Assembly: GCA_001464585.1 (NCBI GenBank)
Contig: LNFF01000040.1
Span: 71,267-135,266 of the forward strand
Direction of reading: 5' to 3'
DNA: 64,000 nt
From: Gammaproteobacteria bacterium Ga0077554
GTDB taxonomy: Bacteria > Pseudomonadota > Gammaproteobacteria > Ga0077554 > Ga007554
In this document: one piece after another, positions 19,443 through 29,147 of the stretch
Numbering within the stretch: the first letter of the stretch is position 1
How the letters are laid out: the number at the start of each line of letters is the position of its first letter
Program-made: the position numbers and the translations under genes
Notes under the pieces: generated by a model
The model's input: only the letters and a program-made list of their open reading frames with translations
What the model was told of the DNA's origin: nothing
The model's database searches: none

Positions 19443-20124
19443 CGGGTTGCGGCGCAGCGCGACATTAGGCGCCGCGTGGCTCGAACTCGACGGCGAGCGT
19501 CTGGCTTTGTTGCCCGACCGCGCCGTCTGGTGGCCGGGAACCGCCACGCTGTTCGTCGCCGATGTGCATTTGGGCAAAGCCGCCACGTATCGCGCGCACG
19601 GCGTGCCGGTGCCCGAATCGACGACGGCCAGCACGCTTGCCACGTTGAGCGCGTTGTTCGGCGACCTCGACGTGCGCCGGGTGATCTGGCTCGGCGATCT
19701 GCTACACGCGCGCGAGGCGCAACAGCCCGTCGTGCTCGACGCCGTGTTCGCATGGCGCTGCCGCCACGCGGCGGTCGATATGCTGTTGGTGCGCGGCAAC
19801 CACGACGCGCGCGCCGGCGACCCACCCGCGAAGCTGGCAATCCCGGTTGTCGACGAGCCTTTCGCCAGCGGGCCGTTCGCCGCATGTCACCATCCGCAAC
19901 GTGTTCCCGGCATGACCGTGCTCGCGGGTCACGTACACCCCGCAATCACGTTGCGCGGCGCCGGCCACCAACGCCTGCGGCTGCCGTGTTACTGGTGGCA
20001 ATCCCGAATGCTGATCCTGCCCGCGTTCGGCGAATTCACCGGCGGTGCCACGCCCGTGGCGACGCGCGACGCGCGTGTCTGGCCGGTAGGCGGCGGCGCA
20101 GTGTGGCCGGCGATCCGGCCGTAA
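19435..20124 (+). CDS. pdeM: Ligase-associated metallophosphoesterase/nuclease
   Basis: A 229-residue calcineurin-like phosphoesterase. The metal motifs are in order: [10 protein letters not shown] (near residue 41), [19 protein letters not shown] and AGHVHPAI. The length matches the MPE nuclease of the four-gene cluster, a manganese-dependent DNA endonuclease in Pseudomonas. The ATG at 19435 overlaps the helicase stop by 8 bp; the longer open frame upstream is only the helicase gene read out of frame. It is the last gene of the GC-rich operon. Confidence 0.9.
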   Translation: MDDGLRRSATLGAAWLELDGERLALLPDRAVWWPGTATLFVADVHLGKAATYRAHGVPVPESTTASTLATLSALFGDLDVRRVIWLGDLLHAREAQQPVVLDAVFAWRCRHAAVDMLLVRGNHDARAGDPPAKLAIPVVDEPFASGPFAACHHPQRVPGMTVLAGHVHPAITLRGAGHQRLRLPCYWWQSRMLILPAFGEFTGGATPVATRDARVWPVGGGAVWPAIRP

Positions 20125-20173
20125 GTGAATCTGCGTTCAGCCGTTCGCGGAGCAGCTGTTTTATTTCCAGATA

Positions 20174-20407
20174 TTACTTCGCGCTGGGCCCTTTAATTAT
20201 ACCTGCGTAAGGCGTTTGAAGTAGCGCGTCTCGATATTCGTCCGCGTTCTTGATACGCGGCCATGTCGAATCGAGCAGCGCTAGCCACTCGTGCTCGTCC
20301 ATAAAGGGCGCGATTTCGATTAAAAACGGCAATGCTCGCGCGTCCTCTGTTTGGTCGAGAAAGGCTTTAGCATCCGAATAGGGAAATTTATTGAGATATC
20401 CGATCAT
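20174..20407 (-). CDS. Small hypothetical protein
   Basis: A 77-residue protein, acidic and with many aromatic residues (MIGYLNKFPYSDAKAFLDQ; EWLALLDSTW). I do not recognise a family. A weak GAGAG lies 8 bp before the ATG. The region is bracketed by a 13-bp direct repeat (GGCCCTTTAATTA at 20187-20199 and 20473-20485), the first copy being inside its 3' end. It lies between the ligase cluster and a dead transposase, so it may be a leftover of acquired DNA. Confidence 0.45.
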   Translation of the reverse strand: MIGYLNKFPYSDAKAFLDQTEDARALPFLIEIAPFMDEHEWLALLDSTWPRIKNADEYRDALLQTPYAGIIKGPSAK

Positions 20408-20485
20408 GGCTGATCTCTCTAGAGGTGATAGATCACTCTACCTGAAATAGGGATCAGGCAGAATATCGAGCAGGCCCTTTAATTA
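20187..20485. repeat. 13-bp direct repeat pair around the small gene
   Basis: GGCCCTTTAATTA occurs at 20187-20199 and again at 20473-20485, 286 bp apart. It could be a footprint of insertion or a segmental duplication; the distance and lack of an element between make the nature unclear. Confidence 0.5.
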
Positions 20486-20539
20486 CTCAAAGGGGTCTGG
20501 CTACTTGTATGAGTCATAGTGTCGCTCAACAGATTAAAG

Positions 20540-21190
20540 GCATGCACCGGATGAGGGTGCTTTTCGATAATTTCTCGGCGCTCTGCTACGGGCACGTACA
20601 CCTGGCCTTGTCCATAGGTCTGCGCCTGAACAATGACCTGATGTTTGGCATCCACAGCGACTCCGTCAGTATAGCCTTAAATCACGCTGCGACTGATTTT
20701 TATCTTGGCGCTGTCGTTGTCGGTGATGTTGCTTTTGACTACTTTTCCACTTACGCCTTTTGGGTCTTCATGGGTTTTAAGAAACGGATCGATCTTGTGG
20801 CTGGCACGGTCGAGCTTTTCTTTTTGTTTGAGTTCACGCGTAACGACATCTTCGTCACGCGTCTGGGTGTCGTCTTGGCGGTGCTATAATGGATCGCCTT
20901 GCCGATCTTGGTTTTTTTATTTTTCAACTCGTCGTGGGTACCACTCCATTCTTTGGAGGCGTTGCTCGGCAATTTGCAGCCATCGATGGCAAACATTTCC
21001 TTTCCACACATCCTTCCGCATCGCAGATCAAGAGCACTTGTCCAAATAGCTGGGCGATCGCGCTCTTTGATGATGAAGCAAACTCGGCAAGGGTCGTGAA
21101 ATTCGACTGACTGTCCGCTGAAATGGCTACGCCAGTAAAACAATTTTCAGAAGTATCGCCGGAAGCTTGCTTTTGGACAACCCCCTCTCG
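20540..21190 (-). pseudogene. Decayed IS1182-type transposase
   Basis: Minus-strand translation gives pieces of an IS1182-family transposase in three frames: SQSNFTTLAEFASSSKS, then GKEMFAIDGCKLPSNASKEW, then KVVKSNITDNDSAKIK and VAVDAKHQVIVQAQTYGQGQ. A frameshift lies near 21001-21010 and a second near 20885. An in-frame TAA replaces the expected codon after ISRSVI, and the C-terminus is lost. No terminal inverted repeats were recognised. It is a dead remnant, and the plus-strand open frames over it are shadows. Confidence 0.85.
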
Positions 21191-21208
21191 AATACCTTGT
21201 TGGGCGTT

Positions 21209-21841
21209 TTAAAATGAAACATCGCCTGTGTACTCACGATTCCAATGACCACAAAGTCTGCAAGCACCAGTTGACGGGTTCACCGCCAGGGTGTGGCAGT
21301 ACTCACAGAGTAGATTGGACTCCGATCTAGCTTTTGTGGTTTTCTCGTACCGTTCAGTAAATGCTTTGGCGAAGTGTGGATTGGATTCCAGAAGAAGCTG
21401 AAAGGTGTCATCCTTTCGTGTTTCATAACCAAAGAAGTCATAACCCAACTCATCGCGCGCAAAATGAAGAGCAAAACCTAATGCCTGTCCGATGATTAGC
21501 TCAGCTTCAGCTTTCGTCGTCGTCCAGGTGTAATGCTCTATGGCGTTTCGTGTATCTCTTAGAGACGTGATTAGATCGGAATCCCTGGCTAGGGATTCCA
21601 GGCCACCTATACGTACTAGTCGGTTAAGCGCCGCGTCTACAGTGACTGTTCGTGCACTTAGGCTTGGAAATTTATCAACGTTTTCCCAGATAAGAGCTGG
21701 ATGGACACGACGCAATCGCTCCTTAAGGAGTAGTTCTACTCCATGAGCGATCGCAAGAATAGCTTGTTTTAAACGCCTTGCGTATGCGGCTAATGCCCCG
21801 TAGTTCTTCAACTTCTCGATGTTATGCACCAAACAATACAA
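21209..21841 (-). CDS. HEPN-like protein with C-terminal zinc ribbon
   Basis: A 210-residue protein. The first 130 residues are helical, and RDTRNAIEHY contains the R-x4-H motif found in HEPN-type RNases (RNAIEH, about residue 97). The C-terminal 35 residues hold two CxxC knuckles, CEYC and CRLC, a likely zinc ribbon. HEPN proteins include toxins, defence RNases and nucleotide-binding partners; which of these applies cannot be said. It is AT-richer than the ligase cluster, next to a dead transposase, with no cognate antitoxin gene evident. Confidence 0.6.
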   Translation of the reverse strand: MYCLVHNIEKLKNYGALAAYARRLKQAILAIAHGVELLLKERLRRVHPALIWENVDKFPSLSARTVTVDAALNRLVRIGGLESLARDSDLITSLRDTRNAIEHYTWTTTKAEAELIIGQALGFALHFARDELGYDFFGYETRKDDTFQLLLESNPHFAKAFTERYEKTTKARSESNLLCEYCHTLAVNPSTGACRLCGHWNREYTGDVSF

Positions 21842-21849
21842 GCCGCTTA

Positions 21850-24501
21850 CTATATATGCTTTGGCAACTGCTTAGCCACATCTTGTGCCGGTAACGGTCT
21901 GCTGAAATAATAGCCCTGACATTCATCACAGCCATGCTGCCTGAGAAAAGCAAGTTGTTCCGCTGTTTCGACACCCTCTGCCACCACCTTCATATCCAGG
22001 CTATGCGCCATGGCGATAATAGCCACTACAATGGCAGCGTCGTCCGGATCGGTAGCCACATCCCGCACAAAGGACTGGTCGATCTTTAATTTATCAATCG
22101 GAAACCGCTTCAGATAACTCAGGCTGGAATAGCCCGTACCAAAGTCGTCAATAGAAATGCGGATGCCCATATCGCTTAATGCCTTTAACTTGCCGACCGC
22201 CTCATCGGCACGCTCCATGAGTAAGCTCTCGGTGATTTCAAACTCAATATGCCGTGCCTCAATTCCCGTCTCAGAAATGATTTTTGCAACTACCTGAACC
22301 AGATCACCCTGACGAAATTGCCGGGTAGATAAATTGATGGCGACGCGCGGCGCGGCATACCCTGCGTCCAGCCATGACCTGACTTGCAAACAAGCCGTTT
22401 TGAACACCCATTCTCCCAAAGGGCCTATCAAACCGGTGTCCTCGGCCACAGGAATAAATTTCGCGGGGGATACCCAGCCTAACTCGGGCTGCTGCCAGCG
22501 CAACAGCGCCTCGGTGCCAATCACTGCACCGCTTTCACAGCGCACAATAGGTTGGTAATAAAGCAGGAATTCATCGCGCTCTAACGCGTGGCGCAACTTG
22601 GTCTCCAATGAGTGCCGCTCGGCTGCCATGGCGTTCATATGGGCGGCAAAGAACTGGTAATTATTACGCCCGCTTTCTTTGGCGTGATACATCGCTGTAT
22701 CGCTGTTCTTCATTAATGTTGCGGCATCGTGCCCGTCGTCAGGGTAGATGCTGATGCCGATACTCGCACCGGTATGCAATTCATAGGTTTTCACCATAAA
22801 TGGTTCCGACAATGAAGACAGCAATTTCTGCGCAACTATTGCAGCATCTTCCCTGCGCTTGAGACCGGGTAACACTATAATAAATTCATCACCCCCCTGA
22901 CGTGCCGCCGTGTCCACATCACGCAAACCCATGGAAAGTTTTTCGGCAACGGCTTGCAATAAAAAATCACCGGTATCATGCCCAAGCGAATCATTGACCA
23001 CCTTGAACTTATCCAGGTCGATAAATATTACGGCAACATAACAGCCATCACGATGTGCCTGCGCAATGGCCTGGCAGATACGGTCCTGCAACAGGATGCG
23101 GTTGGGCAGATTGGTTAAGGCGTCGTGGGTTGCCAGATGCGCGATGCGTTGTTCCGCTGCCTTGCGTTCCGTGATGTCGCGTAACGTACCAATGAACATA
23201 CGCCGCTCACCAATATGCATTTCGCTCACCTGCAACTCAAGAGGGAAACACCTACCATCCTTACGCAATCCAGTGACTTCACGCCCCCCGCCAATAACAG
23301 TGGCATGCCCAGCATTTAGATAATTATTAACATAGCTGTCGTGTTCATTGCTGTGTGGTTGCGGCATCAGTAACGCAACGTTTTTGCCGATAATCTCAAG
23401 CACTGAGTGCCCAAAAATGCGCTCTGCCGCAGGATTAAATGATTCGATCATGCCCGCCTCATTGATTGCAATAATACCTTCATCCACACTGTCAACCACG
23501 GCACGCACCCGCGACTCACTTTCCTGCAAGCGAAGATTAGCCACATGCGCGTCATGCTCAGATTGCACTAATTTCTGCACCAGGGGCATCACTTGCCAGC
23601 GCAGCAGCAAACCACCCAGTAACACGGTCAGCATCAACAGTGGCAAGACATAATAGAATTGCTCACGTACCGGCTGATACAATTCATCGGTATCCAGCTT
23701 CAATACCATCCCCAGCCCCAAAGATCCGATCGGGCTATAGGCCGCCACCACATCTTGCCTGCGATAATCACGCGCGTAGATAATGCCACTTTTGCCACGT
23801 AATGCATAACTCATGGGCAAGGGCTTGCCGTCTGCGCCGACCGACTTAACCTTAATCACCGCCGCACTCAGTATGCTCGGAAAACACTGCATGCCCTCCC
23901 CCAGCGGCGCGCATACCACCATCTCCCCGCTTTCGCCCAGCTCTCGCGCCCTTGCAAACATCGCGGTCAATGCTGGCAATATCCTTTCCGTTGTCACCTC
24001 GCCAATACGCTTGCCCTCTTGCATAACATCGGTGCGCATACGCAGCACTATGCCATTGCTCCACAGTAACTCTGCCTCATGGGAGGCTTTCAGCGACATT
24101 GTTATTTGCGGTCGTGGCGCGAAGTGGCCAGCACGAACCACCTCCCTGCCATGCTGGTCATGCAGGGCAACAGCGGAAAAACCAATGGGCAAAAAGGATT
24201 GGGCGACACCTTGCAGAGACTGCTGGGCGATCAGACTTTCGGGATGAGCGTTAAAATTCTCTAATTGCCGAACCAGGGAAGGGCGGGTAACAATAATGGC
24301 AATATCTGAAATACCATCGGCTATCAGATGGTCGAATTCATGCACATTGTTTTGCAGGGAGAGCTTAAGGCTTTTGTCCAGAATATCTTCTGTCTGGCGC
24401 TGCATGATCAGGAACACGCAAACGCCCGCGATCAGGGTAATGGCAACCAGAATGGCGCCCCCGATCAAACTGATTTTGCGTGCTTGTGTTTGCAGAAACA
24501 A
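21850..24501 (-). CDS. Membrane-bound GGDEF-EAL protein with PAS domain
   Basis: An 883-residue c-di-GMP enzyme. It has an N-terminal membrane helix (15-35), a periplasmic sensor of about 240 residues resembling a double-Cache domain, a second helix near 282-302, a PAS domain (about 328-450), a GGDEF domain with intact RQGGDEF and an RxxD inhibition site (RDVD) upstream, and an EAL domain with TEALLRW and [10 protein letters not shown]. Both catalytic signatures are intact, so it may make and/or degrade c-di-GMP. It is encoded 61 bp from dsbC on the same strand. Confidence 0.93.
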   Translation of the reverse strand: MFLQTQARKISLIGGAILVAITLIAGVCVFLIMQRQTEDILDKSLKLSLQNNVHEFDHLIADGISDIAIIVTRPSLVRQLENFNAHPESLIAQQSLQGVAQSFLPIGFSAVALHDQHGREVVRAGHFAPRPQITMSLKASHEAELLWSNGIVLRMRTDVMQEGKRIGEVTTERILPALTAMFARARELGESGEMVVCAPLGEGMQCFPSILSAAVIKVKSVGADGKPLPMSYALRGKSGIIYARDYRRQDVVAAYSPIGSLGLGMVLKLDTDELYQPVREQFYYVLPLLMLTVLLGGLLLRWQVMPLVQKLVQSEHDAHVANLRLQESESRVRAVVDSVDEGIIAINEAGMIESFNPAAERIFGHSVLEIIGKNVALLMPQPHSNEHDSYVNNYLNAGHATVIGGGREVTGLRKDGRCFPLELQVSEMHIGERRMFIGTLRDITERKAAEQRIAHLATHDALTNLPNRILLQDRICQAIAQAHRDGCYVAVIFIDLDKFKVVNDSLGHDTGDFLLQAVAEKLSMGLRDVDTAARQGGDEFIIVLPGLKRREDAAIVAQKLLSSLSEPFMVKTYELHTGASIGISIYPDDGHDAATLMKNSDTAMYHAKESGRNNYQFFAAHMNAMAAERHSLETKLRHALERDEFLLYYQPIVRCESGAVIGTEALLRWQQPELGWVSPAKFIPVAEDTGLIGPLGEWVFKTACLQVRSWLDAGYAAPRVAINLSTRQFRQGDLVQVVAKIISETGIEARHIEFEITESLLMERADEAVGKLKALSDMGIRISIDDFGTGYSSLSYLKRFPIDKLKIDQSFVRDVATDPDDAAIVVAIIAMAHSLDMKVVAEGVETAEQLAFLRQHGCDECQGYYFSRPLPAQDVAKQLPKHI

Positions 24502-24562
24502 TCCTTTCTCCCCGGACTCCGTGACGCTCCATCCAGGCTACGTTCACTGTGCTACATAACTA

Positions 24563-25288
24563 TTACGATTGCCCCTCATCCAATAATTTACCAAGGCTTT
24601 GCGCGGGAATATAACCAGGCAGCAAGCGGCCATCTTCCAGCATTAACGTCGGCGTGCCCGTAAGACCCAGACGCTCAACCAGTTTCATGTGCTGATCCAC
24701 TGGGTTTACGCAGGTTTTCTTTTCAATATTACCCGTCGCCTTGGCGCGCGTCAGCGCCGCGTTGCGATCTTTGGAGCAGAACACCGACACGGCCTTGTCA
24801 TACGATGGCGAGTTTCTGCCGGCACGCGGAAACATCAAGTAACGTACCTTGATGCCCTGGCGGTTCAGCTCCGCCATTTCACCGTGCATCTTGCGGCAGT
24901 AAGAACAATCAATATCAGTAAACACGGTAATGGTATGCTTCACCTGCTGCTTTTTTGGCGCAAATACAATCATGGCATTTTCGCTGACCGCATTCACCAA
25001 CTTAAGACGCCCGACACCGCGCTTGGCCTCGGTAAGATTTTTTTGGGCCTGCACGTCCACCAGATCGCCTTGCAGCATATAGCGCCCATCTTTGCTGATA
25101 TATACTATATCGGCACCCACCGTCACTTCATACAGTCCTGGCAGCGATGTCGCGGTAATGCTATCTGCCTTGGCGCCGGGCGCCACTGATTCCAGCGCTT
25201 TTTTCACCTGAACGATGTCTGCATCATCGGCAAGCGCCACCTGCATGCTGACCAGTACACACATCAATCCTATAATTAATTTGCGCAT
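24563..25288 (-). CDS. dsbC: Thiol:disulfide interchange protein DsbC
   Basis: A 241-residue periplasmic disulfide isomerase. It has a signal peptide (RKLIIGLMCVLVSMQVALAD), an N-terminal dimerisation domain and a thioredoxin domain with VFTDIDCSYCRKMHGEM; the active site is CSYC rather than E. coli CGYC. The C-terminal TGTPTLMLEDGRLLPGY is typical (cis-Pro in TGTPT). The ATG at 25288 has AAGGA at proper spacing; the ATG at 25294 does not. Confidence 0.94.
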   Translation of the reverse strand: MRKLIIGLMCVLVSMQVALADDADIVQVKKALESVAPGAKADSITATSLPGLYEVTVGADIVYISKDGRYMLQGDLVDVQAQKNLTEAKRGVGRLKLVNAVSENAMIVFAPKKQQVKHTITVFTDIDCSYCRKMHGEMAELNRQGIKVRYLMFPRAGRNSPSYDKAVSVFCSKDRNAALTRAKATGNIEKKTCVNPVDQHMKLVERLGLTGTPTLMLEDGRLLPGYIPAQSLGKLLDEGQS

Positions 25289-25296
25289 ATCCATCC

Positions 25297-25779
25297 TTAA
25301 TCCCGGAAATTGTTATATTGCAACGGCAAACCGACATCTGCCTTGCGTAACATGGCGATCGCTTCCTGCAAATCATCGCGCTTTTTACCGGTAATGCGCA
25401 CCTGCTCTCCCTGTATCGACGCCTGCACCTTAACTTTTGAGTCTTTTATCAGTTTTACAATTTTACGCGCAATATCAGCATCAATACCCTGGCGCACCGT
25501 CAATGCCTGACGCGCTTTATTTCCCGCCACCTCCACCTTGCCTTTGTCCATGCAGGCAATATCCACGCCGCGCTTGGCGAGCTTGGCGTATAAAATATCC
25601 AGCATTTGATTAATCTGAAATTCGCTGCTGGCATGCAGGGTCAGCACATTTTCGGCCTGTTCCACGCGCGCATCACTGCCTTTAAAGTCAAAGCGATTGG
25701 TGATCTCGCGGTTGGATTGATCTACCGCATTAACCAGTTCATGCATATCAACTTCGGATACTACATCAAAGGATGGCAT
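25297..25779 (-). CDS. yajQ: YajQ family nucleotide-binding protein
   Basis: A 160-residue protein ([44 protein letters not shown] at the end), standard for YajQ/DUF520. Family members bind nucleic acids and, in Xanthomonas and Pseudomonas, c-di-GMP as a transcription-linked receptor. That link fits the c-di-GMP genes in this window, but binding is not shown by sequence. It lies 8 bp upstream of dsbC. Confidence 0.95.
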   Translation of the reverse strand: MPSFDVVSEVDMHELVNAVDQSNREITNRFDFKGSDARVEQAENVLTLHASSEFQINQMLDILYAKLAKRGVDIACMDKGKVEVAGNKARQALTVRQGIDADIARKIVKLIKDSKVKVQASIQGEQVRITGKKRDDLQEAIAMLRKADVGLPLQYNNFRD

Positions 25780-25802
25780 ATCGTTTACAACTCCTATAGC
25801 AG

Positions 25803-25883
25803 CCTGTCGGACTTAGGGGATCGTAACGAAAAAGCGGGGGAGCGCCCCAGTTTTTGCAGTAGATTCGACCTAAGTTCGACAGG
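25803..25883. terminator. Palindrome between xerD and yajQ
   Basis: CCTGTCGGACTTAGG (25803-25817) and CCTAAGTTCGACAGG (25869-25883) form a 15-bp stem with one mismatch, around a 51-nt interior that has its own GC-rich hairpin and TTTTTG. It can act as a transcription end for xerD or as a further small palindromic element. Confidence 0.55.
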
Positions 25884-25891
25884 ATGCTTTA

Positions 25892-26818
25892 TTAACCGCG
25901 TGGATGATGTTTGGCGTGCAAGCTCTTCAGCCGTTCTTTCGCCACATGGGTATAAATTTGCGTTGTGGACAGATCACTGTGACCCAGCAGCATTTGCAGC
26001 ACGCGTAAATCAGCACCGTGGTTGAGTAAATGCGTGGCAAAGCAATGCCGTAAAGTATGCGGTGAAAGCTGGCGGCTGTCGATACCCGCGATGACACCAT
26101 AGCGTTTGATGATGTGCCAGAATGCCTGGCGCGTCATGCCCGCACCGCGCTGGGTTATAAACAGTGTGTCACACTTCTGGATTAGCAACATCTGCGGCCG
26201 CGACTCGCGCAAATAGCGCTCCAGCCACAGCAAGGATTCTTCACCCACCGGCACCAGGCGTTCCTTACCGCCCTTGCCGGTAATGCGCACCACACCCTGA
26301 CTAAGGTTTAACTGTGCCACCTGTAGCAACACCAGCTCCGAAACACGCAAGCCACTGGCATACAGCAACTCCAGCATGGCACGGTCACGCAATCCCAATA
26401 CTTCATCCGTCACCGGCGCAGCCAGCAACGCCTCAACCTGCGTTTCAGTCAACGACTTAGGCAAGGGTCGGCCCAGCTTCGGCGAATCAATACGCGCTGT
26501 CGGATCAATCGGCATGCGCCCTTCACGCACCTGATATTGATAAAAGCGGCGCAGGCACGACATCAGGCGCGCCACCGACCGCGCGCGCACATGGGTTTTA
26601 GCACGCGCGGATAAATAATCCAGCACATCACTATGCTGCACGGTTAATAACGTCTGGTGACGCTCCACCAGCCATGCGGCGATACCAGTAAGATCTGAAC
26701 GGTAGGCTGATAAGGTATTGGCGCTCAGGCCGGACTCCATCCAAACCGCGTCCAGAAATGCCTCAATGGTTGCCTGATCCTGCTCACAGGGGAACAGGGC
26801 GCCCTCAACTGCGCTCAT
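25892..26818 (-). CDS. xerD: Site-specific tyrosine recombinase XerD
   Basis: A 308-residue recombinase. The N-terminal SAM-like domain spans about residues 15-100 and the catalytic domain follows with ASGLRVSELVLLQ (first Arg), TGKGGKERLVPVG (Lys), HTLRHCFATHLLNHGADLRV (His-x-x-Arg), LLGHSDLSTTQIYTHV (Tyr nucleophile) and the HHPRG end characteristic of XerD. With XerC it resolves chromosome dimers at dif. The start overlaps the ogt 3' end by 14 bp. Confidence 0.95.
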   Translation of the reverse strand: MSAVEGALFPCEQDQATIEAFLDAVWMESGLSANTLSAYRSDLTGIAAWLVERHQTLLTVQHSDVLDYLSARAKTHVRARSVARLMSCLRRFYQYQVREGRMPIDPTARIDSPKLGRPLPKSLTETQVEALLAAPVTDEVLGLRDRAMLELLYASGLRVSELVLLQVAQLNLSQGVVRITGKGGKERLVPVGEESLLWLERYLRESRPQMLLIQKCDTLFITQRGAGMTRQAFWHIIKRYGVIAGIDSRQLSPHTLRHCFATHLLNHGADLRVLQMLLGHSDLSTTQIYTHVAKERLKSLHAKHHPRG

Positions 26819-27281
26819 GGTCTAATAGCCAACGCTTGATCTCAAGTTCCGTACTCAGCCCCTGCGTCACGCCCGAATAACCCCCCAGACCTGTTGCGCT
26901 CACCACGCGATGGCACGGCACCACGATCGGCACCGGATTAGCGCGGCACGCGCCTCCCACGGCGCGCGGCCCACTGGATAAACGCCGCGCCAGATCGCCA
27001 TAACGACACGGCTGACCCACCGGCACCTCACGCAACGCCTGCCACACCCGCCGCTGAAAGGGCGTGCCTGCACAGGCTAACGGCATTGAAAATACGTAAG
27101 CAGGATCAGAAAAATAACGCATCAATTGTTGCACCACATTCGCAGCATCCGGGTTTTCAGCAGGCAGGTCATCAACCTCAGGTGCGACAAAATCCAGCGA
27201 GCACAACGCCGCGCCCTGCATGCGTATACCCAGCTTGGCCGAGGCAAAAGGGGCGGTCAATATGGCGTGATAATGTTGCAT
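26805..27281 (-). CDS. ogt: Methylated-DNA--protein-cysteine methyltransferase
   Basis: A 158-residue Ogt/Ada-type repair protein. The acceptor cysteine lies in VVPCHRVV, preceded by GACRANPVPI and followed by GLGGYSG. TPFQRRVWQALREVPVGQ marks the helix-turn-helix start. It removes O6-alkylguanine in a suicide reaction. It is cotranscribed with xerD. Confidence 0.93.
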   Translation of the reverse strand: MQHYHAILTAPFASAKLGIRMQGAALCSLDFVAPEVDDLPAENPDAANVVQQLMRYFSDPAYVFSMPLACAGTPFQRRVWQALREVPVGQPCRYGDLARRLSSGPRAVGGACRANPVPIVVPCHRVVSATGLGGYSGVTQGLSTELEIKRWLLDHERS

Positions 27282-27289
27282 GATTTGGG

Positions 27290-28507
27290 TTAGTGAAAAC
27301 GATCCAGCTTGATATACAAGGCACGTGTCAACGCCGTACCCTGCGGCAACTGGCCTAACAGCGTAATCAACCGCTGATGCGCGCGCAGCCGGATTTCCAC
27401 AGTATCAGCGCGCATCGCTAAAAATGCAAACAAGGCGCGTGCGCGTATCGGATGCTCTTCCGCCAGCGACTGCGCCACCGCAAACCACGGCGCAAAATCA
27501 CCCATCAATAATTGCTGCTGATTACTCAACACCTGCGCGTACGTCACATACGCATCCCACACACTGTCGTCAGTGATATTAAACAAACCTGCAAAGGCAG
27601 AGGGCGTCACGCCTTCATAGAGCGCCAACACATACTCCATTGCTTCTACACGACGCTCATGATCCCCAATCACCTTCGCCGCCTCAGCCTGCGCCACGGC
27701 CGCCAGCCCCTGTGATGCGGTGACAGGCTGCGGTGCCAATAACTGGCGCGCTTCCTGCAAAATATTTTCAGGGCGGCCACCACTGCGCAACCGCGCCAGC
27801 AAATGCAATGCAACCGCAGCGGGTTCCTGCTCCCCCGCCAATAGCGCCGCCGCTTCCGCAGCACGCTCCATCAACAACAAGACATGCGCCTGGAGCAACT
27901 GCGTTTGCACATCCTCGCCATAATCCTGCTGGTAGCGCAGCAGAGCAATGTAGGCGTCATCCACTCGTCCATCCACAATATAGCTGTGAATCACCATGCG
28001 GCGCCATTCCGAGAATAACCGACTGTCCACACCGGCAGGGTGCCAAATCAAACGCAACAGCCCTGCACGCGCGGCAGTGCCCTGGCTTGATTCGAGTTGC
28101 GCGGCAACGCCTTGAGTTAAAACCCAGCGGGTAAATGCAAGGGGTAAATTATCGGGTAACGCCTGCGTGCGACGCACTACCGACGCCCAGTCACGGCGCT
28201 GCTGATAAATTAAAATACGCGCTTTTTCCCATGCGGCCCACTCAACCGCAAGCGGGTCAATAGATGTTTGTTGCTGATCTATTATATGAAGAGCAAGCTC
28301 GGGGGCGCCTTGTTCGGCAAGGGAGATAACGTCCTGGAAGGGAGCCGTTCCTGCGCATCCTGCGCTCACGGCACTTGTGCATCCCGGCAATTGCTCCTGC
28401 ATTGCTCTACCTTCCGCCGTCCTGGCGGTCGCCTGCACAGCGTCGGCATGGGCGGCGGCGGCAAATAATCCTAACGCCGCACAAACACAGATGAGATATC
28501 GCCGCAT
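27290..28507 (-). CDS. Exported TPR-type protein with in-frame repeat insertion
   Basis: A 405-residue protein with a signal peptide (RRYLICVCAALGLFAAAAHA) and a body of Ala/Leu-rich helical repeats suggestive of TPR/Sel1-like structure; no named family was recognised. Just after the signal peptide, GRAMQEQLPGCTSAVSAGCAGTAPF is encoded by the dispersed repeat at 28344-28432. The ATG at 28507 is favoured by the signal peptide; upstream in-frame codons are probably untranslated. It is 8 bp from ogt. Likely periplasmic. Confidence 0.7.
   Translation of the reverse strand: MRRYLICVCAALGLFAAAAHADAVQATARTAEGRAMQEQLPGCTSAVSAGCAGTAPFQDVISLAEQGAPELALHIIDQQQTSIDPLAVEWAAWEKARILIYQQRRDWASVVRRTQALPDNLPLAFTRWVLTQGVAAQLESSQGTAARAGLLRLIWHPAGVDSRLFSEWRRMVIHSYIVDGRVDDAYIALLRYQQDYGEDVQTQLLQAHVLLLMERAAEAAALLAGEQEPAAVALHLLARLRSGGRPENILQEARQLLAPQPVTASQGLAAVAQAEAAKVIGDHERRVEAMEYVLALYEGVTPSAFAGLFNITDDSVWDAYVTYAQVLSNQQQLLMGDFAPWFAVAQSLAEEHPIRARALFAFLAMRADTVEIRLRAHQRLITLLGQLPQGTALTRALYIKLDRFH
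28344..28432. repeat. Mobile-like palindromic repeat, in-frame in a CDS
   Basis: It combines GCCGTTCCTGCGCATCC with CACGGCACTTGTGCATCC (shared with the copy at 39473) and the unit GGCAATTGCTCCTGCATTG..CCGCCGTCCTGGCGGTCGCC (shared with 44432-44480). The host gene stays open across it. Confidence 0.8.
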
Positions 28508-28620
28508 GCGGGTCAGCAGCGATAAAAAGTGGGGGGTAAAAAAACTAAAGGTGTTTATCTGTAACGCGGTGTCTCGCCACAACATCACATCCTCACTATG
28601 TTGCGGAATTTCTGATGCGT

Positions 28621-28704
28621 GTCATTTCGACCGTAGGGAGAAATCCTGGACGTTCAAATTTAGAACCAACCAACACAAAGATTTCTCCCTACGGTCGAAA
28701 TGAC
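28621..28704. repeat. Intergenic repeat, GTCATTTCGA family
   Basis: An 84-bp copy with perfect ends GTCATTTCGA (28621-28630) and TCGAAATGAC (28695-28704). Inner arms CCGTAGGGAGAAATC and GATTTCTCCCTACGG are also perfectly inverted. It is the cleanest palindrome of the family here and lies between rplS and the TPR-type gene. Confidence 0.92.
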
Positions 28705-28770
28705 AACACGCTCATTAATCACGAGATCACCAGGACACGATTACAATTTTGCCTTGGTATACCGAAAAAC

Positions 28771-29112
28771 CTAGAGTTTTTCCTTGATACGCGCGGCTTT
28801 GCCGGTCAGGTCACGCAGATAATACAGCTTGGCGCGGCGCACATCACCACGGCGTTTTACTGCCAGTGACTCCAGGCTCGGGCTGTAGGTCTGGAACACG
28901 CGCTCCACGCCTTCGCCGTGCGACACCTTGCGCACCGTGAACGACGAGTTCAGGCCACGGTTACTTTTGGCGATGACAACGCCTTCAAAAGCCTGCAAAC
29001 GCTCGCGGGTGCCTTCTTTAACCTTCACCTGCACGACAACGGTATCACCGGGCGCAAAAGGCGCCAGCTCACGCGTCATCTGTTCAGCTTCGATTTTTTG
29101 AATAATGTTCAT
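28771..29112 (-). CDS. rplS: Ribosomal protein bL19
   Basis: A 113-residue L19 ([76 protein letters not shown]). The start at 29112 is set by GAGGAG seven bases upstream; the ATG at 29127 lies inside this ribosome binding site. It is the last gene of the rpsP-rimM-trmD-rplS operon. Confidence 0.97.
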   Translation of the reverse strand: MNIIQKIEAEQMTRELAPFAPGDTVVVQVKVKEGTRERLQAFEGVVIAKSNRGLNSSFTVRKVSHGEGVERVFQTYSPSLESLAVKRRGDVRRAKLYYLRDLTGKAARIKEKL

Positions 29113-29147
29113 ATTATTACTCCTCATTAACGATTGGCTGGCAGCCC

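Noticed and set aside
20509-20889. Plus-strand frame of 126 residues
   Set aside because: It is the reverse of the decayed IS1182-type transposase, whose motifs read on the minus strand.
28344-28432. CRISPR-like array
   Set aside because: The repeats are scattered, with no regular spacers, and no cas genes are present.
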